A stretch of DNA of 64,000 nucleotides from Candolleomyces eurysporus (taxonomy: Eukaryota > Basidiomycota > Agaricomycetes > Agaricales > Psathyrellaceae): assembly GCA_027579435.1 (NCBI GenBank), contig JANBPK010001041.1, positions 62,001-126,000 on the forward strand, given 5' to 3'. The translations under genes and the position numbers were made by a program. The number at the start of each line of letters is the position of its first letter. Within the stretch, counting starts at the first letter, position 1. Below the pieces are notes generated by a model that saw nothing but the letters and a program-made list of their open reading frames with translations, did no database searches and was not told where the DNA came from. Positions 1 through 15,151 of the stretch are shown in pieces.

Positions 1-86
1 ACAAACAGAAAATCGCGCGGCCCGGGCTCTGCAATCTCAACTTTTTGCGTCCTCACCTCAACTCTCCTCCGTTCGATTCTCTTGAG

Positions 87-2757
<2,671 letters not shown>

Positions 2758-2993
2758 CTGATCATTAATGTAATTTAGGCTGTAGCTGCACTGCTAACCT
2801 CTAATGCCAGGTTGCTTTGATGCTACTGGGACGTCGACGATAGGCTTAATTTTTAAGGTTTGCCAGTGTAGCATAATCGTAAAGCCAGGTAAAATACATT
2901 CCCGAGCAGGGTAGTTGGCTAGTTATTCCCAAGATCGCATGATATGTGGACAGGCATTCTTCATTCAAGAACCCAATCTGTTTATAGCAGCTT

Positions 2994-4414
2994 CTATCGC
3001 TCCCCAACCTTCTTAATCCCAACCACAACCCTTTCGTTCCTCTTCCAAAATTCCACCATAATCTCCGCAATTCGCGTAGGGTCGTCTTCATGCAACATGT
3101 GCCCTACGCCAGGAACGACAACCTGCTGGAATTTGCCTTGCATTTGCCCGATCATGAGTTCCTTGTCCAGCCGGTCGGTGCCTGCGAGGACTAGGATTCT
3201 GGCGGTCCTTGCTGCGAGGAATTTACTTGAAAGGCCTTTGAACCAGCCTAAACGAAAACGAGGTCGTGGTCAGTTACAGGGAAGAGAGGAAAGAGAACTT
3301 GAAGGGTACTTACTTGTCCAGTAAGGCGCGGTTGAGCGTAGTGGGGTTCGCCAATGATATGGGTAGGAAGCGTTTTCGTCGTGTCGGAATATAGCGGGGA
3401 TGGAGATACGGGCAGAGTTGGGGTTGTGCATCGTATTGGTGCTTATACTAACATTGCGGGGTAAGAAAACGATCATTCAATTATCGAGGATATGGGAACA
3501 CGAGGAAACTGAAAGCTTACTGCCACTCCACGGCCTCTTCTACAGAGTCAAACCCATCCGGACGCGCATTGAGGAGACTGTGCATGTGAGGTAAAGCATC
3601 GAGAGCGGAGCCTTCAACAACGTCGAGGACGGCTACCCCTGCAATGCGATATTTGGCTTCTTGGAGTCTTGGGCAGGATTGGACGACAACAGAGCCTCCC
3701 ATACTGTGGCCTACGAGGAGCAATGTAGGCGTTTGGGTGGGATCTGGGAACATGGTCTTTATGAGGTCGATGAAATCGTCGACTAGGACCTCGATAGAAA
3801 GATCCTCGTCCTTTCCATCGGTGGATGTCGTCTTTCCTGTGATCATGAACAGAAATGTGTGAGATAGTAGGCCGAGTATAAGGTAGATGAGAACGCACCA
3901 TGTCTCCTAGCATCCAACGCCAAAACTCCACATTCTCCTTTACTCAAAGCAGTCACCTCCTTCGCAAAGCACGCGAAGCTCAGTCCAGAATATCCTGCCC
4001 CATGGTGGCACACCATCACGGTCCCATCCAATGCAGGAGCTGGGGTATGATACACGCGCATATCCAGTGCCCTGGACGGTACAGCGACCTGAACCGCCTC
4101 TTGAAAGTACCCTGCTGCTGAGATCGGTGCGTATTCAGGATTCGGTTCGCGTGGTTTGCGATGACCACGTCTATTCCTCGCCGGCCTTCAACTGGGTATT
4201 ATTATCAAGACGCGTTTATTTTGGAGAACTGGGAGAGAGATGCACTTGCATCGCTGGTGGGCCTAACCCGNCCCCCCGGTGGGAGAGCCCCGATGGAGTC
4301 TGCTGCCTCGGATGCCTCGTCGTCGTCTTCATGGGCGTTGAAGGGTGCGAGTGTGTCTGGGTGGGGTAGCTTGGATATCCGGGCTTGTAGAGCGCTCTTG
4401 TACAGGTTCGACAT
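2994..4414 (-). CDS. PPE1: Protein phosphatase methylesterase 1 (PME-1)
   Basis: Alpha/beta hydrolase that removes the methyl ester from the C-terminal leucine of the PP2A catalytic subunit. Visible parts are the N-terminus MSNLYKSALQARISKLP, the segment AAGYFQEAVQVAVPSRALDMRVY, the oxyanion region CHHGAGYSGLSF, the nucleophile elbow VGHSMGGS (about 3700), and a C-terminal exon with GVGHMLHEDDP supplying the histidine, ending VGIKKVGER and TAG at 2994-2996. At least five exons; the second exon boundary (4080-4270) is uncertain because the N at 4271 sits beside six C's. Deleting that N would continue the first exon as a Gly/Pro-rich stretch. The gene is divergent from the DUF829 gene, with a 376-bp shared upstream region. 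Confidence 0.88.
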
Positions 4415-4790
4415 GGTTATATATCTTCGATGGTGGTGGTCAAAGTTCAACGTCGTTCACGACGATGATGAACGGCGTTTGACAAATGATCGGACACTTC
4501 TCAAGCGAATCTGGCCCGGTCCAGTACATCTCTCTACCTGACTACCACGTCGATTTCTATCGCCTGCAGGAAATAGGTCCCCAAACCGATATTCCTCTCT
4601 CTAATCCCTGGCTGCATTAACCTCAGATGCTTATCTCTCCCAAGGTGTGGGTGAAGGTGTGAGTAATCAAACCGGCGAACACAACAGCCGGAAGCTGTTG
4701 GCACTGGAATGTGGAAAACATGATCCCCAAACCTTTGAGAAGCTGCTGGTGTTTGATCATTCAATAACCGCAGCTCCTTGACTCTCAACC
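4415..4790. promoter_or_regulatory. Divergent intergenic region, PPE1 / DUF829 gene
   Basis: These 376 bases separate two divergent start codons and so must hold both promoters. I see no clear TATA box, repeat or RNA gene, so this is an assignment from position only. Confidence 0.45.
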
Positions 4791-5945
4791 ATGGCCAGCA
4801 AGGAAACCGAAAGTTCGTTGGCCTCGATTGGCAAGGGTATGTACCTCAGTAAACCCGTCGGCAATGGCCAGCCCGGGGAACCGACGTACGTCGTTTTCAA
4901 TCCAATGCGCGTTCACCTTGAGTGCTTACATTCGGCGATAGTGTTATCCTCCTCTTCGGATGGAGTACGTGTATCTCGTCTAAACTACCCCTTCGTACAG
5001 CTCTGACGGCTGGATAGTGGGCGCTAAGCTACCTCATCTCCTCAAGTATGTCCAGGCCTATGACGAATTGTATCCCGGGGCCACGAAGATTGTGATTCGC
5101 ACAGAAGCTGCTTTCTTTATTCAAACCACAGGCCGGAAGGTATGCATCGTTCGAACCACGTTTCCTTGGAATATTCAAAGCTCATTGGGTGATTCATATA
5201 GCGAGCGAACCTGGCTCCTGTCGTTCAAACTCTGGAAGCTCTTGGCTGCGTCCCACCCATCCCAGGCAAAGGAAAACCACACCAAAACGGCGCGTCAATC
5301 GACCCTTCATTGTCGAGCTCTACCTCTGGCATACTGATCCACACATTCTCAAACGGTACGACGACTGGTTTCCTATTCCACCTAGCCTATCTAACTACAT
5401 CATATTCAGGTGGTTCATGGCACCTTGCTGCTTTGAGTAGTCTCTTCCAGGACCGTTTCAAAGAAGCTGGATATCCAACGCGTAACCTCCCACCAACAGC
5501 CATGATCCTAGACTCCTGCCCAGGTATAGACGGCGTGGAGGGCAGCAAACGCGCCTTCGTCAACGCCATCCGCAATCCCATCCTCCGCTACATCGCCAGT
5601 GCCATCGTGACCATCTTCTTCCTCGTCGCTACCTTTTTCGAGCAAGTGTTGCGCTTCAAATCTGGATTCACTGGGATGAAGGAAGCGCTCAACCGAGAAC
5701 ACATTTTGCCGTATTTCACGAAGAAGAGCAAGAGGCTGTATTTCTATTCGAAGGCCGATCAGCTGGTACCAGCGGCTCAGGTCGAGATGCATGCAGAGAG
5801 TGCGCGGAAGGAGGGATTCGAGACGAGGATGGAGAAGTTTGAGAATTCGCCGCACGTCGCCCATGCGCGTACGGATCCGGCGAGATATTGGGGTGTCGTG
5901 AAGAGTTTTTGGGGAGATGCGGTGGAAGATCATAGACAGGATTGA
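4791..5945 (+). CDS. DUF829 / TMEM53-like alpha-beta hydrolase-fold protein
   Basis: Starts MASKETESSLASIGKGMYLSKP. After several short introns it contains KLPHLLKYVQAYDELYPGA, then a segment joining FSNG to GSWHLAALSSLF across an intron (a nucleophile-elbow-like FSNGGS), then AMILDSCPG. Next is a hydrophobic helix around 5590-5650 (ASAIVTIFFLVATFFEQVL), then LYFYSKADQLVPAAQVE and a terminal FENSPHVAHARTDPARYW. This order matches the DUF829 family, which includes TMEM53 and PaxU. TMEM53 is reported at the nuclear envelope; the fungal substrate is unknown. The exons around 4880-5020 are short and their exact limits uncertain. The ending at 5945 is clear. Confidence 0.8.
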
Positions 5946-6654
5946 CGCGACGGACTCTTGGTTATCATAGAGGTGTGCACGAGAGGCAATGCCATTTCTT
6001 ACTTTTTCTGTCTTTGTGGTGGAGGGTGCTGAACTGAGCCTTGAAACACGATAGATTGGTCTTCTCGAACCGAGTTGATGGACATTTTCAGATGCTCACT
6101 ACCTAGATCTGGTACATCCATAACGTGAAACGAGAATTCGACCTGTCAAGGTGGTGGTATACTCATCAATGTAACTGGACCATCCCGGAATTAGGTCAAT
6201 GATTGCTTCAGGACACGGGCACGAGCCGGAATGTTTGGTCCGATCCTTAGACGCAAACACAAGATTTCCTTCCGAAGTCATCGTTAATCACCGGTTTCAA
6301 CCATCACCACCTCCCGCACCTGGGACAGCTCTGGGATATTCACTAGAGCACATCGAGCATCTGACTGTGCAGCATACCCCTCATGACGCAACAGCTGACT
6401 TCATTATCGTGTTTCATCACTCAGCCAGCCAAATGGACCTCGGGGAACTGAATGCTTTTAGTTCAGTTGTCCCTGAACTGCCGTCTCATGCTGCCTCGGC
6501 TGTGATGATAAGGTGATAGCGAACATCGTGAAACGAGTTGTGAAGAGTCGACTCGCACTGCCTCGAGGGGTTTGGGGAGTATATAGGTTCAAGGAACGAT
6601 ATGGAAGCATCCAGACTTCAGAGCATCTCTTTCTCCTCAACCCTCAGGAAAACC
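5946..6654. other. Intergenic, no supported gene
   Basis: Region between the DUF829 and NACHT genes. An open frame of 105 codons on + (6199-6516) has no family signature I recognise and no obvious exon partners. It could be 5' leader of the NACHT gene or an unrelated short gene. Confidence 0.4.
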
Positions 6655-8663
6655 ATGGCCGAGGGAATCTTCAACGGCGCCCATGATTTCCACATCGATA
6701 GACTCAACATCATCAAGACGTTAGGAAGTCCACTGAAAGGTGAGTCTACCCTTTTAAAAATGGATGTGCGCACCCACCGATTCTATTATACGTTAGATCT
6801 AGAGTCTCGCATCGCACCTGGAGCATTGCATGATTCCGCTGAGCGCAGCGACGCACCAAAATGTCATCCAGAAACTCGTATTGCAGTGCAGGACGAAGTC
6901 CACAGCTGGATCGTGCATGGTGACGGACATCCACAACCGAGGAAAATAAAATGGATTACTGGACCTGCTGGTACCGGTAAGACAGCCGTGATGGGGTCTC
7001 TGGCTGAAAGGTGTCACGAAGAGGACCTCCTTGCCGCCTCATTCTTCTTTGCATCCTGGTCGGCCTCTACCAATCGGCGGAGAAAGACATTCTTCGTTCC
7101 AACTCTGGCGTACCAACTAGCATTGCTAAATGAAGAATTGAAAACGGCAATTTCTGATGCAATCGAGCGCAGCCCTGTGGTTTTCGAGAAGAACCTGCGC
7201 GTGCAAATCGAAACGCTTGTGCTGGAGCCCCTTCGAGAAGTCGTTGCTCGCTCTGATCTTTCGTCGTGGCCCAAAGTTATTATGATTGACGGACTAGACG
7301 AATGCGAGGCGGAACAGTACCACGACGCAGACGCAGGATTACGCGGGAAGCCAGCACAAGAACGGTCGAAGGAGAAAGATCAGCTGGAAATCCTTCAAGC
7401 ATTGCACGATGCTTCGAAGGAACCCGCCTTCCCATTCCGCGTAGTCATTGCGAGCCGCCCTGAGCGAGTAATCCGCCAATTCTTCCAGCTGGTAGAGAGC
7501 CACGGTTCGCTCGCTTCGATTCTTGTTTTGGATGAAAAGTACAACCCAGACGCGGATATTGCTCTCTTTCTCGAAGCCAAATTTGCCGAAGTTGGGTGGG
7601 GAAGGAATTTAGGTCCTTTGTGGCCTCCAGCGGGCGTGATAGGGAGATTGGTGGAGAGAGCGTCTGGACAGTTTATCTACGCGGCCACTGTTGTTCGATT
7701 CGTCTCGGACTCCCGCATAGGAAATCCACACGCTCTCCTCGATCTCGTGCTGAAGGTGGAGGCGAGTAGAAGCTTACCCACGAACCCGTTTGCACACCTC
7801 GACGCCCTTTACGCACATATTCTGCAGTCCAGCCCCGATCCTGTTCATTCCGTCAAGTGGATGTGGATCATCAACGGCAGCGTCGGGCGTAGCATCGACT
7901 CTGACTTGGACAAGACCCCTTCTGCATTCTCACTCAACCAGTTTCTTCAATCTTTTCATGGTGAGCCGGAGCATCTGCTCGGTGATCTACATTCGTTGAT
8001 GAAGGTCCCGCCACCGGATGACATCCAAACGCCATACAACTTCTATCATAAATCCCTCTTCGACTTCTTGAGCCATCCTGACCGCAGTGGAACGCTTTAT
8101 GTAAACCTAGAGGCCAGGGAGGCCTTCTTCTGGCTTAGATATTTTGATATGCTCTCGAGTACGTCNTTTTTTTTGCCTCCTAAACCTGCTGAAGACGCTG
8201 ACCTTGTTAACCTCTGCAGAAAAAGGCGTCGTTGCCAGAGGATTTGATGAGACTAGAGACAAACTCCTCTCTGACCTATATTTTTCCTTCAACTTGCGAT
8301 TCTTAATCAACCCGCCAATGGCTCATTGCTTCGAACTTCCGGATTCAAGCGTCGATTGGTGGGTAACGGAATGCATTGCTCGATACGATCGAGTCACTAG
8401 AACGAATTTATGTCATTTGTTCAATGAAGTCCACGCTGCCGTATGCTCACCATCTTTCTCCCTTCCTCCGTCAAGTAATCGACTCACCACTGTGATTATG
8501 ATTGATTTACCAGTGCCATTGGTGCCATTGCAACGCTTCGTGCAAGGTATGGAGGCGTTCTATTTTGCGCCATTGTAGTTCGGCAGGGTGGCAAGTGCCC
8601 GGTCGGATCTCTCGCTTCCTCGATAGGTTTCACCACCGCGACCTCCGGCTTACTCCAACGTGA
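6655..8663 (+). CDS. NACHT-domain NTPase (agaricomycete NLR-like)
   Basis: Four exons fit well: 6655-6739, 6797-8158, 8220-8440 and 8514-8663, giving 605 residues. The N-terminus (GIFNGAHDFHI...) and the linker with APGALHDSAERSDAPKCHP are the short form usual in mushroom NACHT proteins. NACHT motifs are Walker A GPAGTGKTA and Walker B VIMIDGLDEC. No WD40, ankyrin or TPR repeats follow. The last exon carries a Cys/His cluster (CHWCHCNASC) and ends RFLDRFHHRDLRLTPT. Such proteins are proposed to act in non-self recognition and programmed cell death in fungi; that role is inference here. ATG 6601 is an in-frame alternative start. The N at 8166 lies in the second intron. Confidence 0.8.
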
Positions 8664-8761
8664 TTTTCGGGGCACCGTATGCTTTGTAGCACAAACGAAG
8701 GGGACTGGGGCTTGCCTAGACCGCTGATGGTGTATCGTGGAGGGTTCGAAGTTGGGCCTGA

Positions 8762-8783
8762 GTGTGTGTGTGTGTGTGTGTGT
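8762..8783. repeat. (GT)11 microsatellite
   Basis: Uninterrupted GT dinucleotide run, 100 bp downstream of the NACHT stop codon. Confidence 0.95.
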
Positions 8784-9703
8784 CTCCGAGGTCGGTCTGC
8801 CATTCACTTCCCAGTATAGCGTTACTTCGCACTCCGCGAGATGCGGCTAATCAGTGTTTCATTGACAGTGTACCAGTAGTGCGATCAGCCACAGTGTTTT
8901 CCGACTTGCACTTCTGTCCCCATTGCCCGCCCTCCCGAGTTGCATTCAATTCTCCGGCGACATTAGAAGCCCGCCGTCCACCTAAAATTCCCCACTACGT
9001 GTAATGGTAATAGCAATAGAATAGGTAAAGGTATAGCTCTCAAGCCGAGTGTCAGGAGCCGAACGCGCGACGACGTACGNAAAAAAAGCTCTACAACCTG
9101 CTCTCGAGTTCTTTGCCGTTCCTTTAGGGCCATTGAGGCGTCTCACGGACGACATTCATATCGCCTGGACTGGAAAAGGGCGGCATATTCACAGGTTTCC
9201 GGTGGATCAAATAATTCCTTGTCTACCTCTTCACAGTCTCATGCAGCGATTGAGGGTGGTAGGACAACTCTCTCATTATTACCTAAATCCCTTCCCACCC
9301 GTGAAAGATCGGCTTGGGCTCTTCAATTAATTCCCCCTAATTTCCGCCCGACAGCCACTCTTATTATTAACGAATATTGCTCAGAGTACAACCGCCATGT
9401 CCGGATCTCATGTTCTCGTAATGTTCAGTCATCTGAACCTTGCTCACAATGGTCAATGGGCGAACTGACGTCTTCTTGACGGCATCGTTGGGGACCACCT
9501 AGTCCTGTTCCTTCCACTCCACCCATTTGGTGCGCTTCTTCCTCCATATCTGGACTGCGATCTGATATGTCTGGGAACAGATGCCCTCTAAAGCTAAAGT
9601 AACTTTGTCTAAGAAGCATCTGATCCTGGGTCTGTGCGCGGCGGATTGGATACCATTAAAAAGGGTTATTGCTACGTAAGTTCTGAGAAGTCGTTTCTCT
9701 CCC
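8784..9703. other. Intergenic; P450 cassette upstream flank
   Basis: No gene recognised. The stretch near 9370-9430 (AACGAATATTGCTCAGAG onward) resembles the reverse complement of 41100-41160, upstream of P450 copy 2. The duplicated P450 cassette therefore includes a few hundred bases of 5' flank. The N at 9080 touches a run of seven A's. Confidence 0.5.
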
Positions 9704-11860
9704 ATGCCTTCCATCAACGACGTTATCGTGCTTGGCCTTTCAGTCCTGTCTCTGTCTGGTATCGGCCTCTACCTTCAGAAAAAAAAGAAATTTAAAAACA
9801 GCGCCATATCCTCCGGGTCCAAGGGGTTATCCAATCATCCATAACCTGTTTGATATTCCCACTAGCAAAACCCCATGGATCGACTACGCTGAGCAGGCGA
9901 AGAAATATGGTATTTTATAGGGCTCTTGCGATGGAATATATGCTTATCTGTGAAACATAGGCGGCATGATCTTCCTACGAGTATTCGGAGAATCGGTCCT
10001 TGTGCTCAATTCCCCTGAAAGGATCAATGATTTACTCGATAAACGTTCATTTGTGTACTCCGGACGCCAATACTCGATAATGGGTTGTGAATTGTATGTT
10101 ATATCCTGCGATTTACGCACGTACTGCATTTTCATGTCCGGATTTAGATTAGGCTGGAGCAACAACCTTGCTCTCATGGACTCAAGCAACCCAAGGTGTA
10201 AGAGACAACGGAGGATGTTCCATCAGAATTACAACGCCTCCATTGTATCCCAGTATCACCCGATTGTCAGGAAACACGTTCAGAGACTCTTGGCCCATCT
10301 GCTGAGTTCTCCGAGTGACCAGCATAGTCACAGGCATCAGTAAGTCCCGGAGAGCGTCTCATCTGCTGCCTTCACACTGGATGATAATGCCCAATTTCCA
10401 GCGCTGTTGGCGGTATCCTTATGAACATTGCCTATGGATTTGACCCGAAGTCNAAAAAACGACCCATACATTGCCGAAGCTCTCGAGGTCGCCCGCGCAT
10501 TCGAGGCCGTTCTGTTGCCCGGCGCTTTTCTTGTTGAACGCATTCCTCTGCTGAAGTACGTGCCTGCGTGGATGCCCGGGGCGGGATTCAAACGCTTCGC
10601 GGAGCATTACCGAAATGCCACGTACAGTGCCCAACGCAAGCCTTTCAATTTTGCAACAGAGGCAATGGTACGTTCTGTTCATGTCTAACGGTGCTAAATA
10701 TCTGACCCGGAGGCGCATGATCTCGAAAAAGAATGAAGCCCAGCCGTGTGTGACGACCAAAATGGTTGATAGCTTGCCAGACGCGGACGACCCGAAGTAT
10801 GCTGAGGTCAAGGACGACCTGCTCGTCGTTCTCGGTGCCTCCTATATGGGTATGTACCCATTCTATCATATCATATAGCCAGAAGCTAACAATGCACTCA
10901 AAGCGGGAGTCGATTCAGTAAGTGCTAGTGGAAGCCCGGGCGACCCTTCCGAGCCAAGCTCCTGCTTCTCAAAACATTGACCACTAAATCGCACTGTGGT
11001 AGACCACCGGCATGCTCAGCATGTTCATTACTGCCATGGCAACGTACCCTGAGGTTCAGGGGAAGGCGCAAGCTGAACTGGATAGGATTGTTGGCCCCGG
11101 TCGGCTTCCCGATTTCGGTGACAGAGACGACTTGATATATATCAAGGCGCTCATCAGTGAATTATTGAGGTGGCACCAAATAGCGCCTTTCGGTAAGCGG
11201 TTCCTTTATCCGTACGAGCGAAATCGAACTCAAGAATACCACAGCCATACCGCATATAACAACGGAGGATGATTTCTATGACGGTTATTTCATCCCAAAA
11301 GGGACCGTCGTACTCGGAAATGCATGGTACGTCCAAGTCCCACGTTAAACTATCAACTTCACAAAGGCAACCTGTAAAAACTGCCTCTTTCTTGTAGGGC
11401 TGTGCTTCACGACCCTGACGTCTTCGAAAATCCGATGGAGTTTATCCCAGAGAGATACGTCAAGAATGGAAAATTTGACGAGGATCTGACAAACCCGCTT
11501 GACTTTGTTTTTGGCTATGGTCGACGGTAAGATCTGCTGCTTGAACATAATAATCAACCCGCGTATCATTCCTTTCAGGATTTGCCCTGGAAGACATCTA
11601 GCAATGGACATGTTGTACCTGGCCACTGCTTCCATTCTCTCAATGTTTGAAATTCTTCCTCCGAAAGATGCAACTGGTACCCCTGTCAAGATAGAGCTTT
11701 CGTTTGGCGGCGGTCCTGTCCCGTACGTTTTTAATCGCTTCTTTCCATCGGTTATGTGACTCATTGGAGTGTCTGTCGCAGTGTTCCCCGGCCATTTGAA
11801 GTCATAATACGGCCCCGGTCAAGTGCGACCGAGAAAGTCATCCAAAACTTGTCAGAGTGA
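9704..11860 (+). CDS. Cytochrome P450, copy 1 (frameshift in poly-A)
   Basis: ER-anchored fungal monooxygenase. Reading order: membrane anchor MPSINDVIVLGLSVLSL, hinge APYPPGPRGYP, NDLLDKRS, GGILMNIAYGFDPKS, ALEVARAFEAVLLPGAF, I-helix AGVDS/TTG split by an intron, ExxR as SELLRWHQIAP, then heme motif FGYGRR/ICPGR split by an intron at about 11529. The C-terminus ends RPFEVIIRPRS and stops at 11858-11860. About nine short introns. Two frame problems occur: an 8-A run (9779-9786) has one A more than the paralogues expect, and the N at 10453 must be dropped to keep FDPKSKNDPY in frame. Both may be sequence errors. The family resembles O-methylsterigmatocystin oxidoreductase-like P450s; substrate unknown. 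Confidence 0.82.
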
Positions 11861-13313
11861 AAATCAGGTTCAAACCAATTTTGAGAAAAGAGTTCGAATT
11901 ATTTTGCTTTGCTCGTGAGTATGTACGTAAATTGTAGAACACGATTCTCCATGACATGCATGATAAGCGTATGTCGATCTATGAATCGAAATGAAATGGA
12001 TCTCCCACTCTCCGGATGGTGCACTCCACGCTGAGGAAAGGTGGCGGGGGCCCAGCTTACAGCTGGTCGAATTTGATCACAGTGGAATATATGGCAACAC
12101 CTGTCAATGGGTGCGTCTCAGCCCTTGGGCCTTCAAGTCATCATCGGGTTCTGAGGCCATCCGATAAGGTTGAGCATAATTTCGCCAATCTTGAAGCAAG
12201 GAACTCCACTGAATACTTCAAATCCACTTTGGTGGAGGCCACGGACCCGGGGTCAGCATGAAACTTGGTGGCGGAGCTGGGTGAAGCGCAGTAGTGGCGG
12301 GCGGGATCAATTTGCCTTTGCCTTGGATTCCAAGCAAAGTTAACGTTTGCAGCCTCAACCACGATCATAATAGAAGTTTCTAAGTCTCTCTTGCCTTCCT
12401 TTGCCTGGCCCAGGACCCAAGTCATGAATGAGAGACCTTGAGAATATCATTTGAGCCTATCATTTATGTCTCCTCAGCTCAGCGCCGCTCTCGCCAAATC
12501 ATTTCAGGATGCGCCACAAGTACATCGCCAAGGTCTTATTCTCATGCCATAGCACGATGAAGTATATTCCCTTGCAAAACGTTCTCGCTGTAGTCTGCGG
12601 TCTACGGCTGATGGTCTGCGTTTTTTCAATTTGGAAACGTTAACTCAGATGACCTTTGACAAGGACCCTGCAACTGGGGTGTCAGAAATCAACTTATCAT
12701 TTCTGTGGCAAGGTCAGCAACGGAGACTCAGGCTAGTGTATAGTCCCTGTGACTGCCCAGTCACTTCCGGTCGGCTTCGCCCCCCGATTCAATTGAATGA
12801 CAGCATTGCGCACCGTAAGAAATGCTTCTATCCTCCTTGTTCAAGGATCCGTGCACTTGCGTCGAATCGCGGGTCAATTTTGACAGCTTCAATGACCCGC
12901 TGGGGATCTAGGAACTTACCTGGCTCATATCTGGTATCTGGTTCTGAGGAGCACCAGAATAGCTTTAGAACCGCAACTCTGTCGGATACGGATCCTTGGA
13001 CTTCTACCTAGTGGTGCTAGAACCAGATCGCTTCAACCGAAGCCTCGCACAAAGAAGAGGTTCCACTACGCAATCTAGTTCTTCTCCCTTTCAATGGCAG
13101 ATACCATCTATCCATGCCGAACGTCAGTTCCGGAATGCTCGCAGCCATGGGACCCTTCCCACTGTCAGGTAGAATGTTATTCGACGCTGCAGCGAATCTC
13201 ACATGAGCACTACGTCTATCTGCTAATCCAATTCTGAATCCGGTGCTTCGGTTTCCCCGGGTCCAAAGTAATGAAGCGTTTGTCACGGTTTAGATCCAGC
13301 GTCTTCCGAAAGG
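11861..13313. other. P450 to I66 spacer with duplicated cassette flank
   Basis: No gene recognised. Around 12379-12425 the sequence (minus-strand reading MTWVLGQAKEGKRDLE) matches 38456-38510 and, less well, 41632-41680 near the other P450 copies, so it is part of the duplicated cassette. From about 12490 onward the sequence matches 15130 onward (direct duplication). Confidence 0.55.
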
Positions 13314-13334
13314 TATAAAAGGGCTCGCTTTGGG
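13314..13334 (+). promoter_or_regulatory. Core promoter of I66-like gene A
   Basis: TATAAAAGGGCTCGCTTTGG lies 104 bp before the start codon and recurs exactly before the other three family members. A TATA box followed by a conserved GC-rich block suggests strong regulated transcription. Confidence 0.75.
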
Positions 13335-13417
13335 CTCTAGCAAAACAACCCAACCAATTACTAGTGACCAATTACTAGTCGCTTGTCTATTCAGTACTCT
13401 CCATTTTTGCAGTCGAC

Positions 13418-14021
13418 ATGCCTCTCGAACCCGGCTCCTTTCGGATTCAAACCAAGCCCCCTTCGGACATCCATCCTGACTATGCTACGGCTGAAGAACG
13501 CGAGACCCCTGTCCTAGTCTCGCCCCGGATTACACCGTTTGGCATCCAGATGGTACGCGATTCTCCCTTGTCTTTCTTTCTTACTGCTGCATCAAATCGG
13601 AACAGTGGGAGGTTTCCCTGCTCCCAGATGGCCAATGGACTATCACCGCGCCAGGCGGTGGAGGTTGGGGTCGCGCCAAAGATGCGCCTGGAGAGGATGT
13701 TCTTTTCACCAATGCTATCAAGCACTGGATCATTACTCCGCATGAAGACGGTGGATGCGTGTTTGTATAATCCCTCGCTTCCTGATTCGTCCTAACTAAC
13801 TTTTGGTCGTATATTTCTAGGATTTCGATTCCAGCCACAGGTTGGGGTGTCATCTGGGCGGCTACCGTCGAGGATGGGCATGTGAGTCTGCACGCATCCC
13901 ATGGCCGACTCTCTTGACTCTAACGCTGATACACACTCAACAGCTCGTGATAAAGAGTTACGGTGTCGCTCCCGATGTGAAGCTTCCTACTTGGTGGTTC
14001 GTGCTGAACAACAGTGATTAG
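13418..14021 (+). CDS. Small cospin-like (peptidase inhibitor I66-like) protein A
   Basis: Four exons give about 150 residues without signal peptide or membrane segment. They read MPLEPGSFRIQTKPPSD, then ETPVLVSPRITPFGIQM, then an intron, WEVSLLPDGQWTITAPGGGGWGR, then KHWIITPHEDGGCVISIPATG, WGVIWAATVEDGH, and finally LVIKSYGVAPDVKLPTWWFV ending at 14021. The periodic WxV...Y/WxI pattern and length match the beta-trefoil I66 family, whose founder is the serine protease inhibitor cospin. The assignment rests on pattern memory only, so treat it as probable. It is the first of two tandem copies, and two more lie at 33.5 and 36.9 kb on the other strand. Confidence 0.6.
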
Positions 14022-14884
14022 CTGACGGTGTTCAAGTTGGGTAACCGATGGAAAATACTGCTCGACGCTGCACATCTTGAGCATGGCTCAATTCAATGAC
14101 CCATTTAGTTGTACTTGTACCTGTCCGATGCTTTGCATGACGAGTTCCGAGGCATTTTGACTGGTTTATATCTGTCATTGAGCCAGCGCCTGCTGCTGGA
14201 CCATCGCGTTTAACGGAAAAAGCAGTCCAAGAAGATATTACCAAAAGGAGGGCAGGAGGATCAAAAACTTCAAATCGCCGAATGAAGATGTGCCAGAAGG
14301 TGGTGGAAACCGCGAACGGTGAAGACAGAGCGTAACCAACAAGGAGAGAGGAAGGGGGGCCATGAATTTAGGTCAATTAATACGCTAAGATCCCCTAACC
14401 ACCGATTATGGGTAGCTTAAATAGGATATTATCAATATTTACGCAGTAACGGGCAAGTAGGTGAAGCAGAGGAGCGCAGAGGACAGTGATGGTGAGTGGA
14501 ACGGGGAAATGAAAAGTCCACAAGCCTCAAAACGGAAAACAGCGGCCGCGTGATGGCCGGAAGCAGTGACCGTCTTGGGCGCAATAGTACCAAGTCAAAG
14601 AAAAAAAATGCCTCGGAACTGTGTGTTGGAATTTCAGATGTTGTATGTGCTGTGTCATTCGTTCAATAAGAGGCTTTCAGCTCTACTTCCATAGGAAACG
14701 CGTCGTTAAAGAGAATTACTGACAGACGGAATAGCCAGACTGAACCTTCCTACCGAGAGGAGGCAGCAAGGGGAATCGATCCGGAAATCTGTACCGAAAC
14801 GTGTCTATAAATCGTAGAGATGGGGATGTGAAAAATCGCAAGCAAAGGTTTGGACAAAACAGTTAAAATAAAGACGCCCTTCGA
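14022..14884. other. Spacer inside duplication unit 1
   Basis: No gene seen. It holds one copy of the dispersed CCGAG-loop-CTCGG motif near 14143-14164 (decayed right arm) and purine-rich sequence around 14300-14600 that I did not find in unit 2. Confidence 0.4.
14143..14164 (+). repeat. Dispersed hairpin motif, site 1
   Basis: AGTTCCGAGGCATTTTGACT; the right stem arm is decayed (CTGG instead of CTCGG). Confidence 0.6.
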
Positions 14885-15151
14885 TCACACCCCACCTAGC
14901 AGCATCTGCGCAACAATTAAATCCAACTTTCTCGTCAAAATCTCCTGCAAACGCGCTGTCATGTCACCCCTTGCTCCAGCAGTCGAGATGGAGGGGTTCT
15001 TTTCTGTATGCGCAGCAAAATTCTTCTTCATAACACTAACATTCAGCGAAGAGCACGCATCCCGGCAATCGATGAGATGAGGCTGGATGTAAACGAGGTA
15101 CATCGACTGGAGGTCTACATCATCGTCAGCGCCGCCGTCGCCAAACCACAA
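14885..15151 (-). pseudogene. Detached C-terminal exon of LRR/SAP-like gene
   Basis: An 88-codon open frame whose end ([30 protein letters not shown], stop) matches the last exon of the LRR gene at 17034-18673. Nothing upstream encodes the rest of the protein. It is a by-product of the tandem duplication whose breakpoint fell at the start of this exon. No promoter is expected. Confidence 0.8.

Noticed and set aside
6199..6516. 105-codon open frame upstream of the NACHT gene
   Set aside because: No recognisable motif and no evidence that it joins the NACHT exons.
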